From Tetrahymena elliotti 4EA (taxonomy: Eukaryota > Ciliophora > Oligohymenophorea > Hymenostomatida > Tetrahymenidae), in assembly GCA_000231825.2 (NCBI GenBank), contig JH720316.1, positions 332,455 to 396,454 of the forward strand: DNA of 64,000 nucleotides, read 5' to 3'. The notes under the pieces are model-generated. The model did not search any database and had not been told where the DNA came from. It saw only the letters and a program-made list of their open reading frames with translations. Made by a program: the position numbers and the translations under genes. Each line of letters starts with the position of its first letter. Positions within the stretch are counted from its first letter, which is position 1. Positions 1 to 11,690 of the stretch are shown piece by piece.

Positions 1-319
1 TTATTACTTGATTATTTGAGGGAAGGTGGGTGGGCTCTATAATAGTTGATATAGATAACGAAATTCAGATTTTTGTTAATTTCTCTTTACAATTACATAT
101 AAAGCGTACAAGTAAATGCTGGAATACTTACATATGATCTAATCAAATTTTATTAAAATTCATTCTTTTTAAAATCAATTCTACACAATCTCTTATCGGT
201 TAATCATATAATAAAATTCTTACACACTAATTCATCAAAATCTCCTTCTTTTTAAACAAAAAAAGAAAACTTAATTAAAAACAAACAAATTTCATAGCAT
301 AAAGCATACGCAGGTAGAA

Positions 320-1797
320 ATGATTTGCAGTCTCTAAAAACAATAAAAGCTCATCAGTAAATTCATTTTTTCTCTTTATTTTCAAGAATCTTTGAATAAA
401 ACATTTAAAATATTAAATAAATAGACAACATTGAAAGTTAAAAGAAAAAGTATTTCCATAAAAAGCAAAAATTAGAAGATCACTCTACTGATTGTAGCAA
501 CTCAAGTAGTGCAAGTTCTTCTCCTTAGCTCATCAAAGCAGATAGCAACCAAGCTCTCCCATAAGCCAAGAGAAAGCTCATCAGAAAACCTTAGAAATTT
601 ACATTAAAGAATAAAATCATTGCTGAAGGACACAGAGGAGCTGGTATCCATTTAGTAGAAAACACCCTCCCCTGCTTTAGAAGAGGCATCGAAATAGGCT
701 TAAATTCAGTTGAATTAGATGTCTGGTTGACCAGCGACAAACAAATTATGGTAATATATTTGAATTCATACATAAACTTTTTATTGAAGTATGATGTCAA
801 TCAATGTTGGTAGGTAGGTAGGTAGATACAAGTAAGTATCAATCACTACGTGATTTATACTTTGGTACTACCTCGAAAATTAAAAATTAACATTCACTCC
901 ATTCATAAATCAATCAACTTTTATTGATTTTATCTATTACTTTTTTATTTTGCGAGTTTGTTTGAATAATTGACTATTCTACCAAAATTTAAAAAATTGG
1001 CTCGCTTGCTCACCAACCTTCAGCTAATTAATTAAAATAGAACTTAACTAATTAAATAAGATCAGTAATAATTTTTTAAAAGCGTCATCAGGAGAAATAA
1101 TTAACAAAATAATGACATCATTTTAATCTTTTTTTAAATTGATTTCAATTATTTAAATTTATTTCAAATAAAACAGGTAGTTCATGGAAGGGATGATGAT
1201 ACTATTCAACTTGATGATGGTTCATTCAAAAAAATCAATGAAATGACATTCTAAGAAATCACTGATAAATATACTATTAAAGGAGAAAAATGCCCCTTGC
1301 TTCGTGATGTTTTATTATTATGCAAAGACAAAGTCCATGTTAATATTGAAATTAAAGGAAGAGAAAACGAAATGTGTGAATATATCCTCAATTTGGTCAT
1401 TCAATGCTAAATGATTGGATAAGTCCATTTCAGCTCTTTCCTCCATTACCATTAACCTCTTATGATTAAAGCTCTCGAATCTTAAAATTTACCCACAAAC
1501 TCCATTCAATTCGGCTATCTTATTTGGGAACACAAGGACTTTGAAACATTTGATTAAATTAATTTCAAAGGAAACATTCTTGCCTTCCCTTGTAATTTCG
1601 TCTATGATGAATTCGCCTTACCTTACCTCTTCAAAGCCCAAGAACAAGGTATGAGCCTCTCAACCTACTTCGATTTTGATATCATTGAAAACTTCAATAT
1701 CTACAAAAGACTTTATGAAATAGGAGTTGATTGCATCATTACTAACTAACCCTAATTACTTGTTAATTTTATAAAAAAATTCCAAAAAAAAATCTGA
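320..1797 (+). CDS. Glycerophosphodiester phosphodiesterase-like protein, 3 exons
   Basis: Predicted GDPD-family enzyme of 327 aa that would hydrolyse glycerophosphodiesters to glycerol-3-phosphate and an alcohol. Exons 320-356, 425-750 and 1177-1797 join in frame and end at TGA; introns 357-424 and 751-1176 start GTAA and end AG. Seen: HRGAG at about residue 82, followed by ENTLPCF, then VELDVWLTSDKQ (E109, D111) and VVHGRDD (H124) across the second intron, then NIEIKGR. This is the family order of HRG...ENT, ExD and HD/HG active-site blocks, with the usual HD appearing as HG. Residues 1-75 are basic and Ser-rich, without an obvious signal peptide, so a cytosolic enzyme is likelier than a secreted one. 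Q codons are mostly TAA/TAG. The first exon is inferred: the frame before 425 has no ATG, and the ATG at 320 joins in phase only through the 68-nt intron. Family assignment is firm, the start moderate. Confidence 0.88.
751..1176 (+). other. Intron 2 of the GDPD-like gene
   Basis: This phase-0 GT...AG intron is 426 nt, very AT-rich, and splits the catalytic region between LTSDKQIM and VVHGRDD. It contains a GGTA microrepeat at about 809-825. Confidence 0.8.
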
Positions 1798-2692
1798 AAG
1801 CACAAACAAATGTACAAAAAAAATAGATAAATAAATAAACTACTTATCCATATTTATAAATTATAGACAATATATTAAATCTTTATTATAAACTATTTAG
1901 TTATTCCATTTATTAGTTATACCCATCTTTATATTTATATTAGTATCTCCTTTTTATCATTTTCAAATTCCTTCAAATTTCCTCAAATAATTCTAATAAG
2001 TGATCCTTTTGTTTTTTGTAAGCCTATCATTTTTTTATCTTTTCTAAATTCTAATAAGTCATCTTTTTGTTTATTGAAAGTGTATTATCTCCTCTAAAAA
2101 TTATTTAAAAATATTCAAATGATTAATTTCTATTAATATTCATAAAATATCTTTTAATAAATCACTGAACAAGTATTTGATTTGATACAAGTTTTTGAAA
2201 AAAATTCAAAATTTCTTATTATTAATTAAATAAATTTTTGATGTCATCCTTTTTTATTGTAAGTAGGTATAATAAGCTTAATCAATAGAAATAGATAGAT
2301 ATATGGATGATATATGGATGGATTATTATTTATTGGTGGGGTTCTTACTTGTTTTAAGAAAGAGTAAAATCTCAGAGTTGTATATAAGAAACTTTTTTTT
2401 CTAGTAATTTTTATGTTTTTTTAATGATGTTTATTTTGTAAAAAAATTAAATGAATAAAAATTATTTTATTTAAAATCAAAGCTTAATAAACCTTTGAGT
2501 AGCCTTTATCGTTTTTAGTTTATTTAAAAAGAATTTTAAGCTTTTTGTTTATTGTTGAAAGATCATCTTTTATCAACTTAAAATATTACTTGAGTTGATT
2601 ATTTGGAAATATGAATTAGTTTAAAAAATTCAAATTTAAGGTTAGTTAGTTAATAATAATTTAGTACGCTTTGATAATAATTATTTGTAAGA
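1798..2692. other. Intergenic spacer
   Basis: About 0.9 kb of very AT-rich sequence between the GDPD-like gene and the next + strand gene. I see no coding frame with family signal, no RNA gene and no terminator-like structure. Confidence 0.5.
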
Positions 2693-3679
2693 ATGCTTAA
2701 GGTTATAAATTTAGATGAATTAAAAAAGAAAAAGTAAATAGGGAAAGCAATCATTTTAAACTATAATTTATTAGCAACTTTAGAATAAAATGATGATGAG
2801 ATATTAGTTTACAACTTGAAGTCGTAAAAGTTAGCATTTAAATTGAAAGTGAATGAAAAAATAAAAAACATTTAGTACTGTTCTACAAATAACATTATCT
2901 CTGTTATGACTCATAATAGTTTAAATTTATATAAAATATCTCATTAATATAAATATAAACTCATTAAAGTAGCTTTGAAAGGAAAAAATTTTACATTTAT
3001 GTCCAATAGTTGGTACTTCTTTATAAATAATCTTATTTTTTTCAATTCATTTAACATGAAAAGTACTGATGGGATTAGAATATTTAACATATTTAACTCA
3101 AATGAGAAAGCTGGCTTTATTGAAAAAAACTTTTAGGTAAAATGCTACAAAATAATAGACAAATGTACAGTGATATTTGGTATTTTAAATGCTATTATTA
3201 TTTATAAGATAGAGTAAATGATTGATGACTAAACTTCTTAGTTTGAAAAAATAAATCTTTTTATTCAATAAAAATAAACAGTTTCTGCTTCTATTAAAGA
3301 CTTACAACAATAAAAAAACTAATAAATAACTAATTAAGACAGCTTAAAATACTAAATAAATATTAATAGTTTTATTAATTTAATTGAAAAAGTTGATCAT
3401 GAAAATATTTTATTAGTAAGCCAAAGAACAATCTATTTATTTTCTTTGAAAGATAAAACTATTCATAGGATTATTTAATAATTTCAACACCCTTCAGATA
3501 TTACTAATCTATTTTTTACACCCTAAAAAACGCTGATTACATGCTGTTTATCTGGACTTGCTTTAGTATAAAACCTAAACACATTAAAAATAGATCTAAC
3601 TGAGGACTTAAAAGTATCTTAAAAAGATGCCATTTTTTTAATTTAAAACTTATCAATTTTTGTTATCAAAAAGATTTGA
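2693..3679 (+). CDS. Hypothetical protein, possible beta-propeller (WD40-like) repeats
   Basis: Single-exon frame of 328 codons from ATG 2693 to TGA 3677-3679, with TAA/TAG read as Gln. I do not recognise the family. The text looks like a degenerate beta-propeller: recurring short hydrophobic strand pairs such as NYNLLATLE, EILVYNLKSQKLAFKL, NNIISVMTHNSLNLYKI, CTVIFGILNAIIIYKIEQ, ENILLVSQRTIYLFSL and KTLITCCLSGLALVQNL, each of the 'value, then label, then value' type common in WD40/Nup-like proteins. No canonical GH...WD pair is visible, so this is an inference. A Gln/Lys-rich spacer sits at about residues 190-225. No signal peptide or transmembrane helix is evident. The gene is flanked by long spacers and is unrelated to the array to its right. 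Confidence 0.72.
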
Positions 3680-4825
3680 AATGTTAATTTAGTAAAATAT
3701 GTTTTAAAATTTACAAAAAATAGAAGTATTCTTTCTAGCCAAATTATTTCTGTTTATCTAATTTGATGTTTTTAAATTACATTTCTCTTCGTTTGTTTAA
3801 TATCTAAATTAATTAATTTTAATTAACAAAAAAATAAATAAATAATTTATTTATGTTTATTCTGCTTCAAATTATTTTAGAAGAAATTCTTTTAATAAAA
3901 AAAGAAAATCTTAATTAATATAAACAAAATCAACTCTTTGTTTCTACATTTAATAACTTCTGCTTTTTTATTTTCAATTAAGTTTTAAATACTATATTCT
4001 ATCAAAAAAACTCCCCAAAAAAATATTATGATGAAATTTAAGTTTTACCTTTAATTTCAAAAATGATTTCAAATTTAAATTTTAATAGGTGGATGTATTG
4101 AAGTTAGTATGATGCTTAAATAAAGAAACCATTATCTTCAAGCTAAAATAATTTAAATATTATATAAAAATTTAAAGTTATTTGCTTACCTTTGTTAAAG
4201 TAATCTTAGTTGAATTTAGGGAAATATTTAGAATAGCTGAAAAATAAATTCAGTTGATTTTTAATTACACAGAATTGAATTAAAAAACTAAATTTTCTAT
4301 GTTTTTAAAAAAGGAATTATCAGAAAAGATAATGAAAGATAAAAAAATAGAATAGAGTAGATAAAACATAATAATAGATTAAAGTGAAAAATTGTGATTA
4401 AATATTAAGAATAATTAAGTTTTTTAAATTAAATTGAAGAACTGGTCCATTATTATTAGTTCTAGTAAATTTTATTATGCTTACTTATTAGGTGAGTATT
4501 CATGTGGTTATTTATAAATGTATTAGTCAATAACACCAATATTTTTCAATGATTTTATGTTTGTTGGACAAATAATTTTTTCATTTCGAAATTAGCAATT
4601 TTACCATAAAAAAATAAAAAAGGAAGTAAGATAACAAGAAAATAAATAAATAATGCATGCAATTCTTAGTTTTTTTTGTTAAAACTCTATACTAAATTAA
4701 AGAAAATTTAGAGCCAGAAGTTAAGTTAAAGAAAAAGAAATAATAGTTTTTAACCCTAGAGTTTGTAAATTAAAATTAATAGTTAATAATTTTACAATAT
4801 AGGCTTAAAAGCAAAACAAATATAG
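3680..4825. other. Intergenic spacer
   Basis: About 1.1 kb of AT-rich sequence with no recognisable gene on either strand. Short open frames here are expected by chance when TGA is the only stop. Confidence 0.5.
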
Positions 4826-6451
4826 ATGAATAAATAAACTTAGAATCCATTTCTCATAGAAAAATATTTTGATGACATTAAAAATAAAAGGATAAAGGCA
4901 CAAGATGCAATAAACTTGACAAGTGTTTTAGCCAATAATAAGTTAGAGATGCTTAGAATGATTAAAAACGCAGGTTTAAAAATAGTTAATATCTAATTAT
5001 CAACAGTCAATCATTATTTTATTAATAAAGGGATTACAAACATCAAAGATTTGTATACAAAGTGCTCTAAAAATTTTGAGAAGATAACCAAATAGAAAGT
5101 AAATATATAAACTTTATTAGCCATTCATACCAGCAAATAATAACCAAAACTTAAATCCTTCATAAATCATTTTTGCTAACTTAATTTTAAATCTAATTGT
5201 TTGTTAAAAATAATAGCCAAAAGCCAATATGTTTGCACAATATGCAATTAAAAGACCCAAATAAGAAATTTAATATTCAAAGCAGTCAGATCCTAGAAAA
5301 TATCCATATAGAAAGGCTGAGTCAGCAGGAAAATCTTTGGAAAATGTATAAAAATTGTTTTATTATTTAAAAGCTGAAAGAGAGACACTTCTAACAAATT
5401 GTCTCTCTATCAAACTATAATAAACTTTATAAATTTTGATATTTAATAAACAGAATGACCCAGTTAGAAAAAACTCCAGAAACAATTCAAAAGATTATTA
5501 CGAAAAGCTTTATAATTTAAATGAAGGGGATAACTAAAAATTAATAGACGATGTTATGTAGATGGTATGTATTTTTAGTTAATTTAGTATAATATATCTG
5601 TATTCATTTATTATGAAAGAATAATAAATTAGATTTTATCAATAAAAGCAAAAACTGAAAATAAATTCAGTATAATTTGTTTGAAAATAGAAATACATTT
5701 AGAATTATTTATTTTACTCATTGAAATATTTGCAAAAAATAATGAATTTTTTCTTTAATTCAAATTTGGAGAAGAATTTATTTAAGCAATATTAAATAAT
5801 TTATTTAAATAGATTCTTGTTATGGCTGAACATATTTAAATCACTTAAGATGAGGAGGAGAAAGAACTTGAAAACCAAAATTAAATAAATGCCTAACAAG
5901 CCTAGAATAAATAAAATGGTGTTCCTGTTTTGTAAAACTAAGGAAGTAATAGTAGCAACAATACCAATAACAATACTAACGGTAACAACGGCAATACTAA
6001 TAATAGTAACACTAATAATAACAGTACTTAATTTTAAAGAGATGCTAAAAAGAAAATTTCAAGTAAAATAGAATTTGTTAAAATAATTTAATGAAAAAAA
6101 TTAAATAAAATAGTTCCACAAATTAGAATTATTGTTTCTAGCCCACCTAAAGAAATATAAAGTGAGCCTGATATAATGATAGAAGATGATTTTAAATTAG
6201 GGGATCATAATTATCCTCAATAGGATTTTTCAATTTCACCTTTAACATCTTTTTCAAGTAATGTAGAAGAAGATGAAGATATACCAGATGATGATTATCC
6301 TCTAAGCATAATAGAATCAACTTTATATAAAATATCAGCTCAGTAAAATTCTTATTAAAAATTTTAATTTTAAAGAATAAATAAAATTAGGTAATATTTT
6401 GATGTAAGTAGAATATCAAATCATATAAGGGAGCATATTGTATAATTATGA
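4826..6451 (+). CDS. Hypothetical Asn-rich protein, 5 exons
   Basis: Proposed exons 4826-5098, 5217-5345, 5454-5564, 5813-6062 and 6114-6451 give 366 aa ending at TGA 6449-6451; all introns are GT...AG and keep phase. I do not recognise the family. The N-terminus is Lys-rich and helical-looking (AINLTSVLANNKLEMLRMIK and so on). The second and third exons are basic and Ser/Asn-rich. Exon 4 has an acidic stretch DEEEKELEN and then a homopolymer-like Asn/Gly/Ser/Thr tract. The C-terminus carries IRIIVSSPPKE and an acidic segment EEDEDIPDDD. No signal peptide or membrane segment is seen, so a nuclear or cytosolic regulatory protein is possible. The 5346-5453 intron contains no TGA and could be retained, adding 36 residues. 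The gene is likely real; exact splicing is moderate. Confidence 0.62.
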
Positions 6452-8417
6452 GTATATCCTCATTTATAAATTTAAATACTTCAACCATTATAATAATTAA
6501 GCTTAGTCTAATTAAAATACAAGCCAAATATAATTACTTTCAAATACATTTTACAATAAAAATTAAATTGCATCTTTTAAAACCCATCTATCAAACAATC
6601 AATCAATAAACCACTAAAAAACAAAACAAATAAATAAATAAATAAACTTACTCAATAAACTTCTTATTCAAAAATTAAAAGATAAAAATAAAAAAAACAA
6701 TAATAGGTAAATTTCAATAGCTTGCAAAAGTTGAATAAATGTTCATTAAATTAACTTATATAAGTAATAAATAATAAATAAAAATGAATGAATTAAGGGT
6801 CAATTGAAATATAAATTAATTAACTAACTAACAAACGAATTGCTCACTCACTGTTCATAATTATTTAAATAAATACTTTTCAGAATTATTTTAACATGTA
6901 TGATCAAATTAACTATTTATTTACATATTCAATTCTTTTCTAATCTAAAAAATTCTTCATTTCAATAAATTCTCCTTCAAACTACAAAAAAAATTTCATA
7001 AATTCAGCATTTATTTTTTTTGATTTGCATTTTTTCAATTTTATTAAGTTGTTGGATGTATTATTATGCATATAATTTTAACAGATTATTAACAAAATTA
7101 AATCAAATACCTTCTTAGTATATTTTTAGTAAATTTAAATTCATTAATTCCTAATCAATGGGGAATTTTAGAATTACATAAAATGCTCAAACACCACAAT
7201 TTTTATAAATAATTTATCAAAAGAAATGAATTATTTAAATAAGCTCAGAGCATAAATTGTGATTAAGTTTCACTCTATTGATTAAAAGAAAATATCATTT
7301 ATTGATAGATAATGCTCATCAATCTTCTAAAAAAACAGATAAATAAAATAGAATCATAATAAAAAATAATTTTAATATTTTGAAGTGAAATAAACGGAAG
7401 CAGTAAGCTTACTTATTTAAAAAAATCCTTAGATATTAAATCTAATGAAAAAATCATTAAAATTGATAATTTGAAAGTGCTAAATAATTATAGTCGCTAG
7501 AATTACTCTGTGATTAAGTATCCTTGAATAGAGAGAAATATTAAAAGAAATATGTAATTAATTTAGATAAGAAGAGAAACTGAGTAAAAAGAAATTATTT
7601 AAATGGTTTATCTAAAATAAAAGAAGTGTAAATGTATTAAATCAGAAGAGAAATAGAGTAAAAAAGAAAATTAATTAATTTGATTAGATTATTTAATTGG
7701 TTGATCAAAAAATAAATAAAAGAAAAGTGTTTGTAATTAAAAATTATTTGCTTTATTCTTTCTTAATTAAAATAGGTAAGGTAAACCTTACTTTTTATTT
7801 TTTTGAAGTAAATATTGATGGATGTGCTTCGATTTCTTCTAATTTTTATGTAAAATACATGAAAAATTTATTTTTTTTCTTTATGCTATTTGATAAGAAA
7901 AAAAGAAATTTTTAATATTGTTTTGATAATTATAGCAATGATAGAAAGATATTTTAAAATTTATTGAAAAATATTATAAATTTGGTCACAATTTTTTAGT
8001 TTAAATTTTATTTTTCTACCAAATTTCTCCATAAAATCTTTAATCTTTAATTCAAAAAAGCAAGATATCAATCAGAAAATATTGAAACATAAATTAATAA
8101 TTTAGGATTTTTTTATTAATAATTTTAAATAAATAATAGCAAGATGAAAAGTACTCATTATTTTTAATAGATAATATCAATTTTTTGTATGCATTGATAA
8201 ATGTTGTGTTATGTGAATGAGATCAATATTTACAATTAAGTAATTAGACTTAAAATTTTTTCTATGAATAAAGATTAATAATCAACAATAACTTTTTAAT
8301 CTAGTTTAAGATAAAGTAATAAAAAAAAATTAACTAATAATTACTTAAATCAATACAATAAATATATTTAAGGACAAACAATATCCTTTCGAACCCCAAA
8401 TTTTATCACTAAATCAT
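6452..8417. other. Intergenic spacer before the gene array
   Basis: About 2 kb of AT-rich DNA with poly-A/T runs and many short chance frames. I see no gene, RNA gene or repeat shared with the array. Confidence 0.5.
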
Positions 8418-9398
8418 ATGAGAAGCTACCATAATGACAGATTGGATATCTCCTATCACTCTTAATAAGTTTAGTTGAAGGTACCAGACTAAAATCACAC
8501 TCAAAATACTTAGATATAGGCCTAAAATTATAATAATTATAGTAATTATGGGGTTAATGATTATTATAATTATTAGATTATACATGAGCCAGAATACTTT
8601 TTAGACTTTTACAGTTCAAATCAAGGAAATTCAACCAACTAAATAATAGAATGCTCTGAAATAAAGAATAATAGCTATGCTGTATCATAAGAATTAAACA
8701 CTCAAGATTTTTATCATCACAAGGGTCAGAATCATTAAAAAAGCTCTAATAATTATCATCAAGATGAGTAATAAAATCAAAACTTATTTTAGTTAGATTT
8801 TAAGCGTGACAATTCTTTCAGTGAATATTTAAGCAATGAGGATATGAATGAGTCAAGTATATATTATCAAAATAACATAGAAAGCAAAATAAAAAATTAG
8901 TAAAATTAGGAAAATATTTATCATGAGCACTCTGAAGAAACGGATAATTAAAAAATTTTTTGCTTTTCAACTGAATAGAATAGAATTAATTAATCTAAAA
9001 TAAATCACTCACAAACTGAAACAGAATCCTCTCATAATTTCAAAAGCATAAATGCGTAAAACTGTCTTAAAAATATTATTCATGCTTTCTTGAAATATTT
9101 TAGGCAAATGAAAGTTGAAGAATAAAAGACAACAAAAATTCCCGTAAATTAACTCTAAAATTTTAAAAAGCAGCTTGTGAGATACATGAAGCAACACTCT
9201 TTTAACTATTAAGTTGTTAAATATTTAATTACCCATAAAACATATAAATTACTACTACATGACTTCTTAGAGAAAGAAAGCAATGAATGGTTAAGATAAT
9301 CAAAAGTAGTTGATAAGCATGAAGTAAAAGAAAAAATATAATTCTTGTTACAATGTATAGTAGATCCAAATTTTTTGGAATAGTTAATCTCTTACTGA
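8418..9398 (+). CDS. Array family protein A
   Basis: Intact intronless frame of 326 aa from ATG 8418 to TGA 9396-9398, first intact copy of the array. Function unknown. The N-terminus is Gln/Asn/Tyr-rich. The family box here is HEPEYFLDF at residues 56-64 (His replaces the usual Tyr). The middle (65-215) is a polar Asn/Gln/Ser tract. The conserved C-terminal region begins LKNIIHAFLKYFRQM at residue 217 and contains FKKQLVRYMKQHSFNYQ, KYLITHKTYKLLLHDFLEKE, SNEWLRQSKVVDK and ends in a hydrophobic Cys-containing helix. The basic/aromatic helical pattern suggests a protein- or nucleic-acid-binding module (inference). There is no signal peptide or membrane segment. The closest relative in the window is the decayed copy at 15064. 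About 25 TAA/TAG codons must be read as Gln. Confidence 0.85.
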
Positions 9399-10131
9399 TT
9401 GGATTTTTCTTAATAATACAAAAAGATAAGATTTTATTAATTAAATAATCATAATCTCTTTATAGATCAAACTTTCTTTCATATTTATAAAAAATTAAAC
9501 AATTATCCATATCTTATTTTCTTTGTATCTCTTTTCTAGATTTAAAGCTTGAAAATTTATATTTTGGAGGCTAAAAATAATCATAATTTTATCTATTTAC
9601 TTTTATTTTTGCTTTCTTTTTACTGGTTAAAATGTTTTGAATCTTTATTATTAGCTTTTTTAGATCTTCAAATTAAACCTCAATATTAAAAACGATATAA
9701 AAGAAATACATTTTAAAATCCATAAATAAAGGCAGTGATAATAACATATTTAGCAAATCAAATGCTCTTTTTTTCAAAAAATACATTTTTATTATTTACT
9801 TTGAAAAATAGATATTTATTATTCATTCTTTGTTTAAATTCTGATTTAATTAATTTATTCTGATTAAAAAATAAATTAGCTCTTATTGGTAATTAACACT
9901 TTTTATATTTGATTCACATTTATATTAAATTATAGAAGAACTAGGAAATTTTGATTACACCTAAATTTATTATTATTTTACTCAAAAACTGAGTAAACAT
10001 AAGAAACTAAATTAAAAACCTTACAGTTTTTAAATGAAATATAAATTATAAATCTTTGTTACTTTCTATATTTTTTTTATTTGTATTGTAATCTTAAATA
10101 CTATTATATTTTATCTAACTTTTTTTCCAAA
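9399..10131. other. Spacer with duplicated 3' flank of gene A
   Basis: No gene seen. The stretch 9530-9720 (TTTAAAGCTTGAAAA..., 'GGAGGCTAAAAAT', a T-rich tract and 'TTTACTGGTTAA') recurs in diverged form at about 11020-11220 and 16100-16310, so it belongs to a duplicated downstream flank. Confidence 0.6.
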
Positions 10132-10688
10132 AATTATGATATTGATCATATTTTGAATTTCGATGAGACTTCTCTATTCAAAAGCTCTCCTTCTTGCAAA
10201 ACAATAACTTTTAAAGAAGAATAGCATGTTTAGGAAAAACTCTAGATAATGAAAAAAAATAATATTCTCTTGGATTAGCCATATCATTATCCGGTAAAAA
10301 ATTAAAATAAACTATTATTTGGCCAACCAAGGATATTAAAAAACAATTTAATATTCCTATACCTGAAAATAATTAAATTTTCTATAAATAAGAAGGATCC
10401 TATTTTACATAAATATTATTTAAATAGTGGATTTAATAGGTTCTTAAACCGTACTCTTAAACTTTATAAGCAGGAAAGAAAGGCTTACTATTAATTGATC
10501 ATCATAGAGTTCACGAATATCAAACATTAACCTCTGATCTTGAAGAATTGAATTATAACTTAAAATACTTACCTAACTCTACTTTTCAGTTTTAGCCTTT
10601 AGACTATTCAATTAATAAAATATATAAAGACAAATATTAAGAAAAGTGGATATTTTTTAATTTACTAATTAAAATAACTCTGAGATGA
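10132..10688 (+). pseudogene. Relic of a pogo/Tigger-type DDE transposase
   Basis: A decayed DDE-superfamily transposase core. Frame 1 (from 10132) reads ILNFDETSLFKSSPSCK, matching the 'DETG/DETS' first catalytic Asp (codon 10162). Around the A-run at 10251-10260 the frame must shift by one base. It then reads LGLAISLSGKKL, IIWPTKDIKK, GKKGLLLIDHHRVHE (second Asp, codon 10497) and YLPNSTFQFQPLDYSINKIY (third Asp, codon 10602), ending at TGA 10686. There are 34 residues between the second and third Asp. The 'LLLD...H' and 'LPPNTTSLLQPLD' signatures are those of DDE_1 (pogo/Tigger) transposases. All three acidic residues survive, but the N-terminal HTH domains and terminal inverted repeats are not visible and the frame is broken. 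It is a truncated relic lying between array genes A and B. Confidence 0.82.
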
Positions 10689-11690
10689 ATTAATTGATCA
10701 AGAATTAATAGATTAAATGATAAAAATAATAATGTTCAATGATAATTATTCTTTATATATTGTAAATTATTTTCTCTTAGATATTTATTGATTATTGATT
10801 ATTTTTTTCAAAAATTAAATTTTCATTCAAATTAATAGAAAAAAATTTCAAAAAACATGAAAATTGACAACTTTTGGATTAAAAATTTTATTGATCCCTA
10901 CTCAAAAATTTTATAAAAAATATCTCTTTTTAATAACTTCATCGAGAATAATCTGAATATTACAGTAGATTCTATTAGACTTGTCTGGTTTCCAACATTC
11001 ACAAAACCCTAATAATACTTTTTTAGATTTAATGTTTCAAAATTTTAATTTAGAAGGCTAAAAATCATCCAAATAACATATTTTCATGTGTTTATTATGA
11101 TTTTTTCTGTCTTTTTACTGGTTTAAATTTATTGGAAGCTAAATTATTGACTCTTTTTTTTCAAAAAATTACAAACAGTTACAAAAATAAAAAAATTAAA
11201 AACATTTTTAAAAATAAAGGTCTAAATCTATTTTAATATTTCAATGACTTTTTTAGATAGATTAATTTTAAAAATCAGATAAAAATTATTTGTTTTGATC
11301 CTTATTTGATCATTTTTAAGATTTTAAGATGCTATAACAAATAACTAATTCAATTCATGCTTTATGCAAGTATTAAAATTTTTGCTTGGTCTCTAATTGT
11401 CTACAATTATTCTGTCTTAAAATTATTAATTGACCTAAAATAATTATTTCGAGAAAGAAACAACATAATATGATTGATCTAAAAAAATTAATAACTTTGT
11501 TTGGAAAAAATTAAAAATATTAGTAATTTTGTGTTTATTGTTTCATGCAAAAAATTCTATTGTTTTAATCTAAATATTTTGTTTTTTTTATTGAAAAGGT
11601 TTATCTAGATATTTTAAATTCAATTTGATCAAATAAAATGAGGGAAAACAAATAAGTGAATGATATACTAATAGACTAATCATGCTAACA
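10689..11690. other. Spacer with duplicated flank sequence
   Basis: No gene seen. About 11020-11220 is a diverged copy of the gene A downstream flank (9530-9720). Sequence around 11330-11640 recurs at about 16400-16750, 33480-33600 and 48900-49260 as the left edge of the repeated blocks. Confidence 0.55.

Noticed and set aside
591..800. Minus-strand standard-code frame of 69 aa
   Set aside because: It is antisense to the GDPD-like exon, whose HRG/ENT/ExD motifs are clear on the + strand.
5889..6071. + frame of 60 aa rich in Ile/Thr
   Set aside because: It is a frame-shifted shadow of the Asn-repeat exon of the 4826-6451 gene.
7697..7915. + frame of 72 aa
   Set aside because: No motif and Phe/Lys/Asn-rich as expected of random AT-rich DNA; no homologous copy elsewhere in the window to test it.
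8380..8400. CTTTCGAACCCC, resembling the T-arm of a minus-strand tRNA
   Set aside because: The box B consensus is incomplete and no acceptor or anticodon stem can be paired around it; it sits just before the ATG of gene A.
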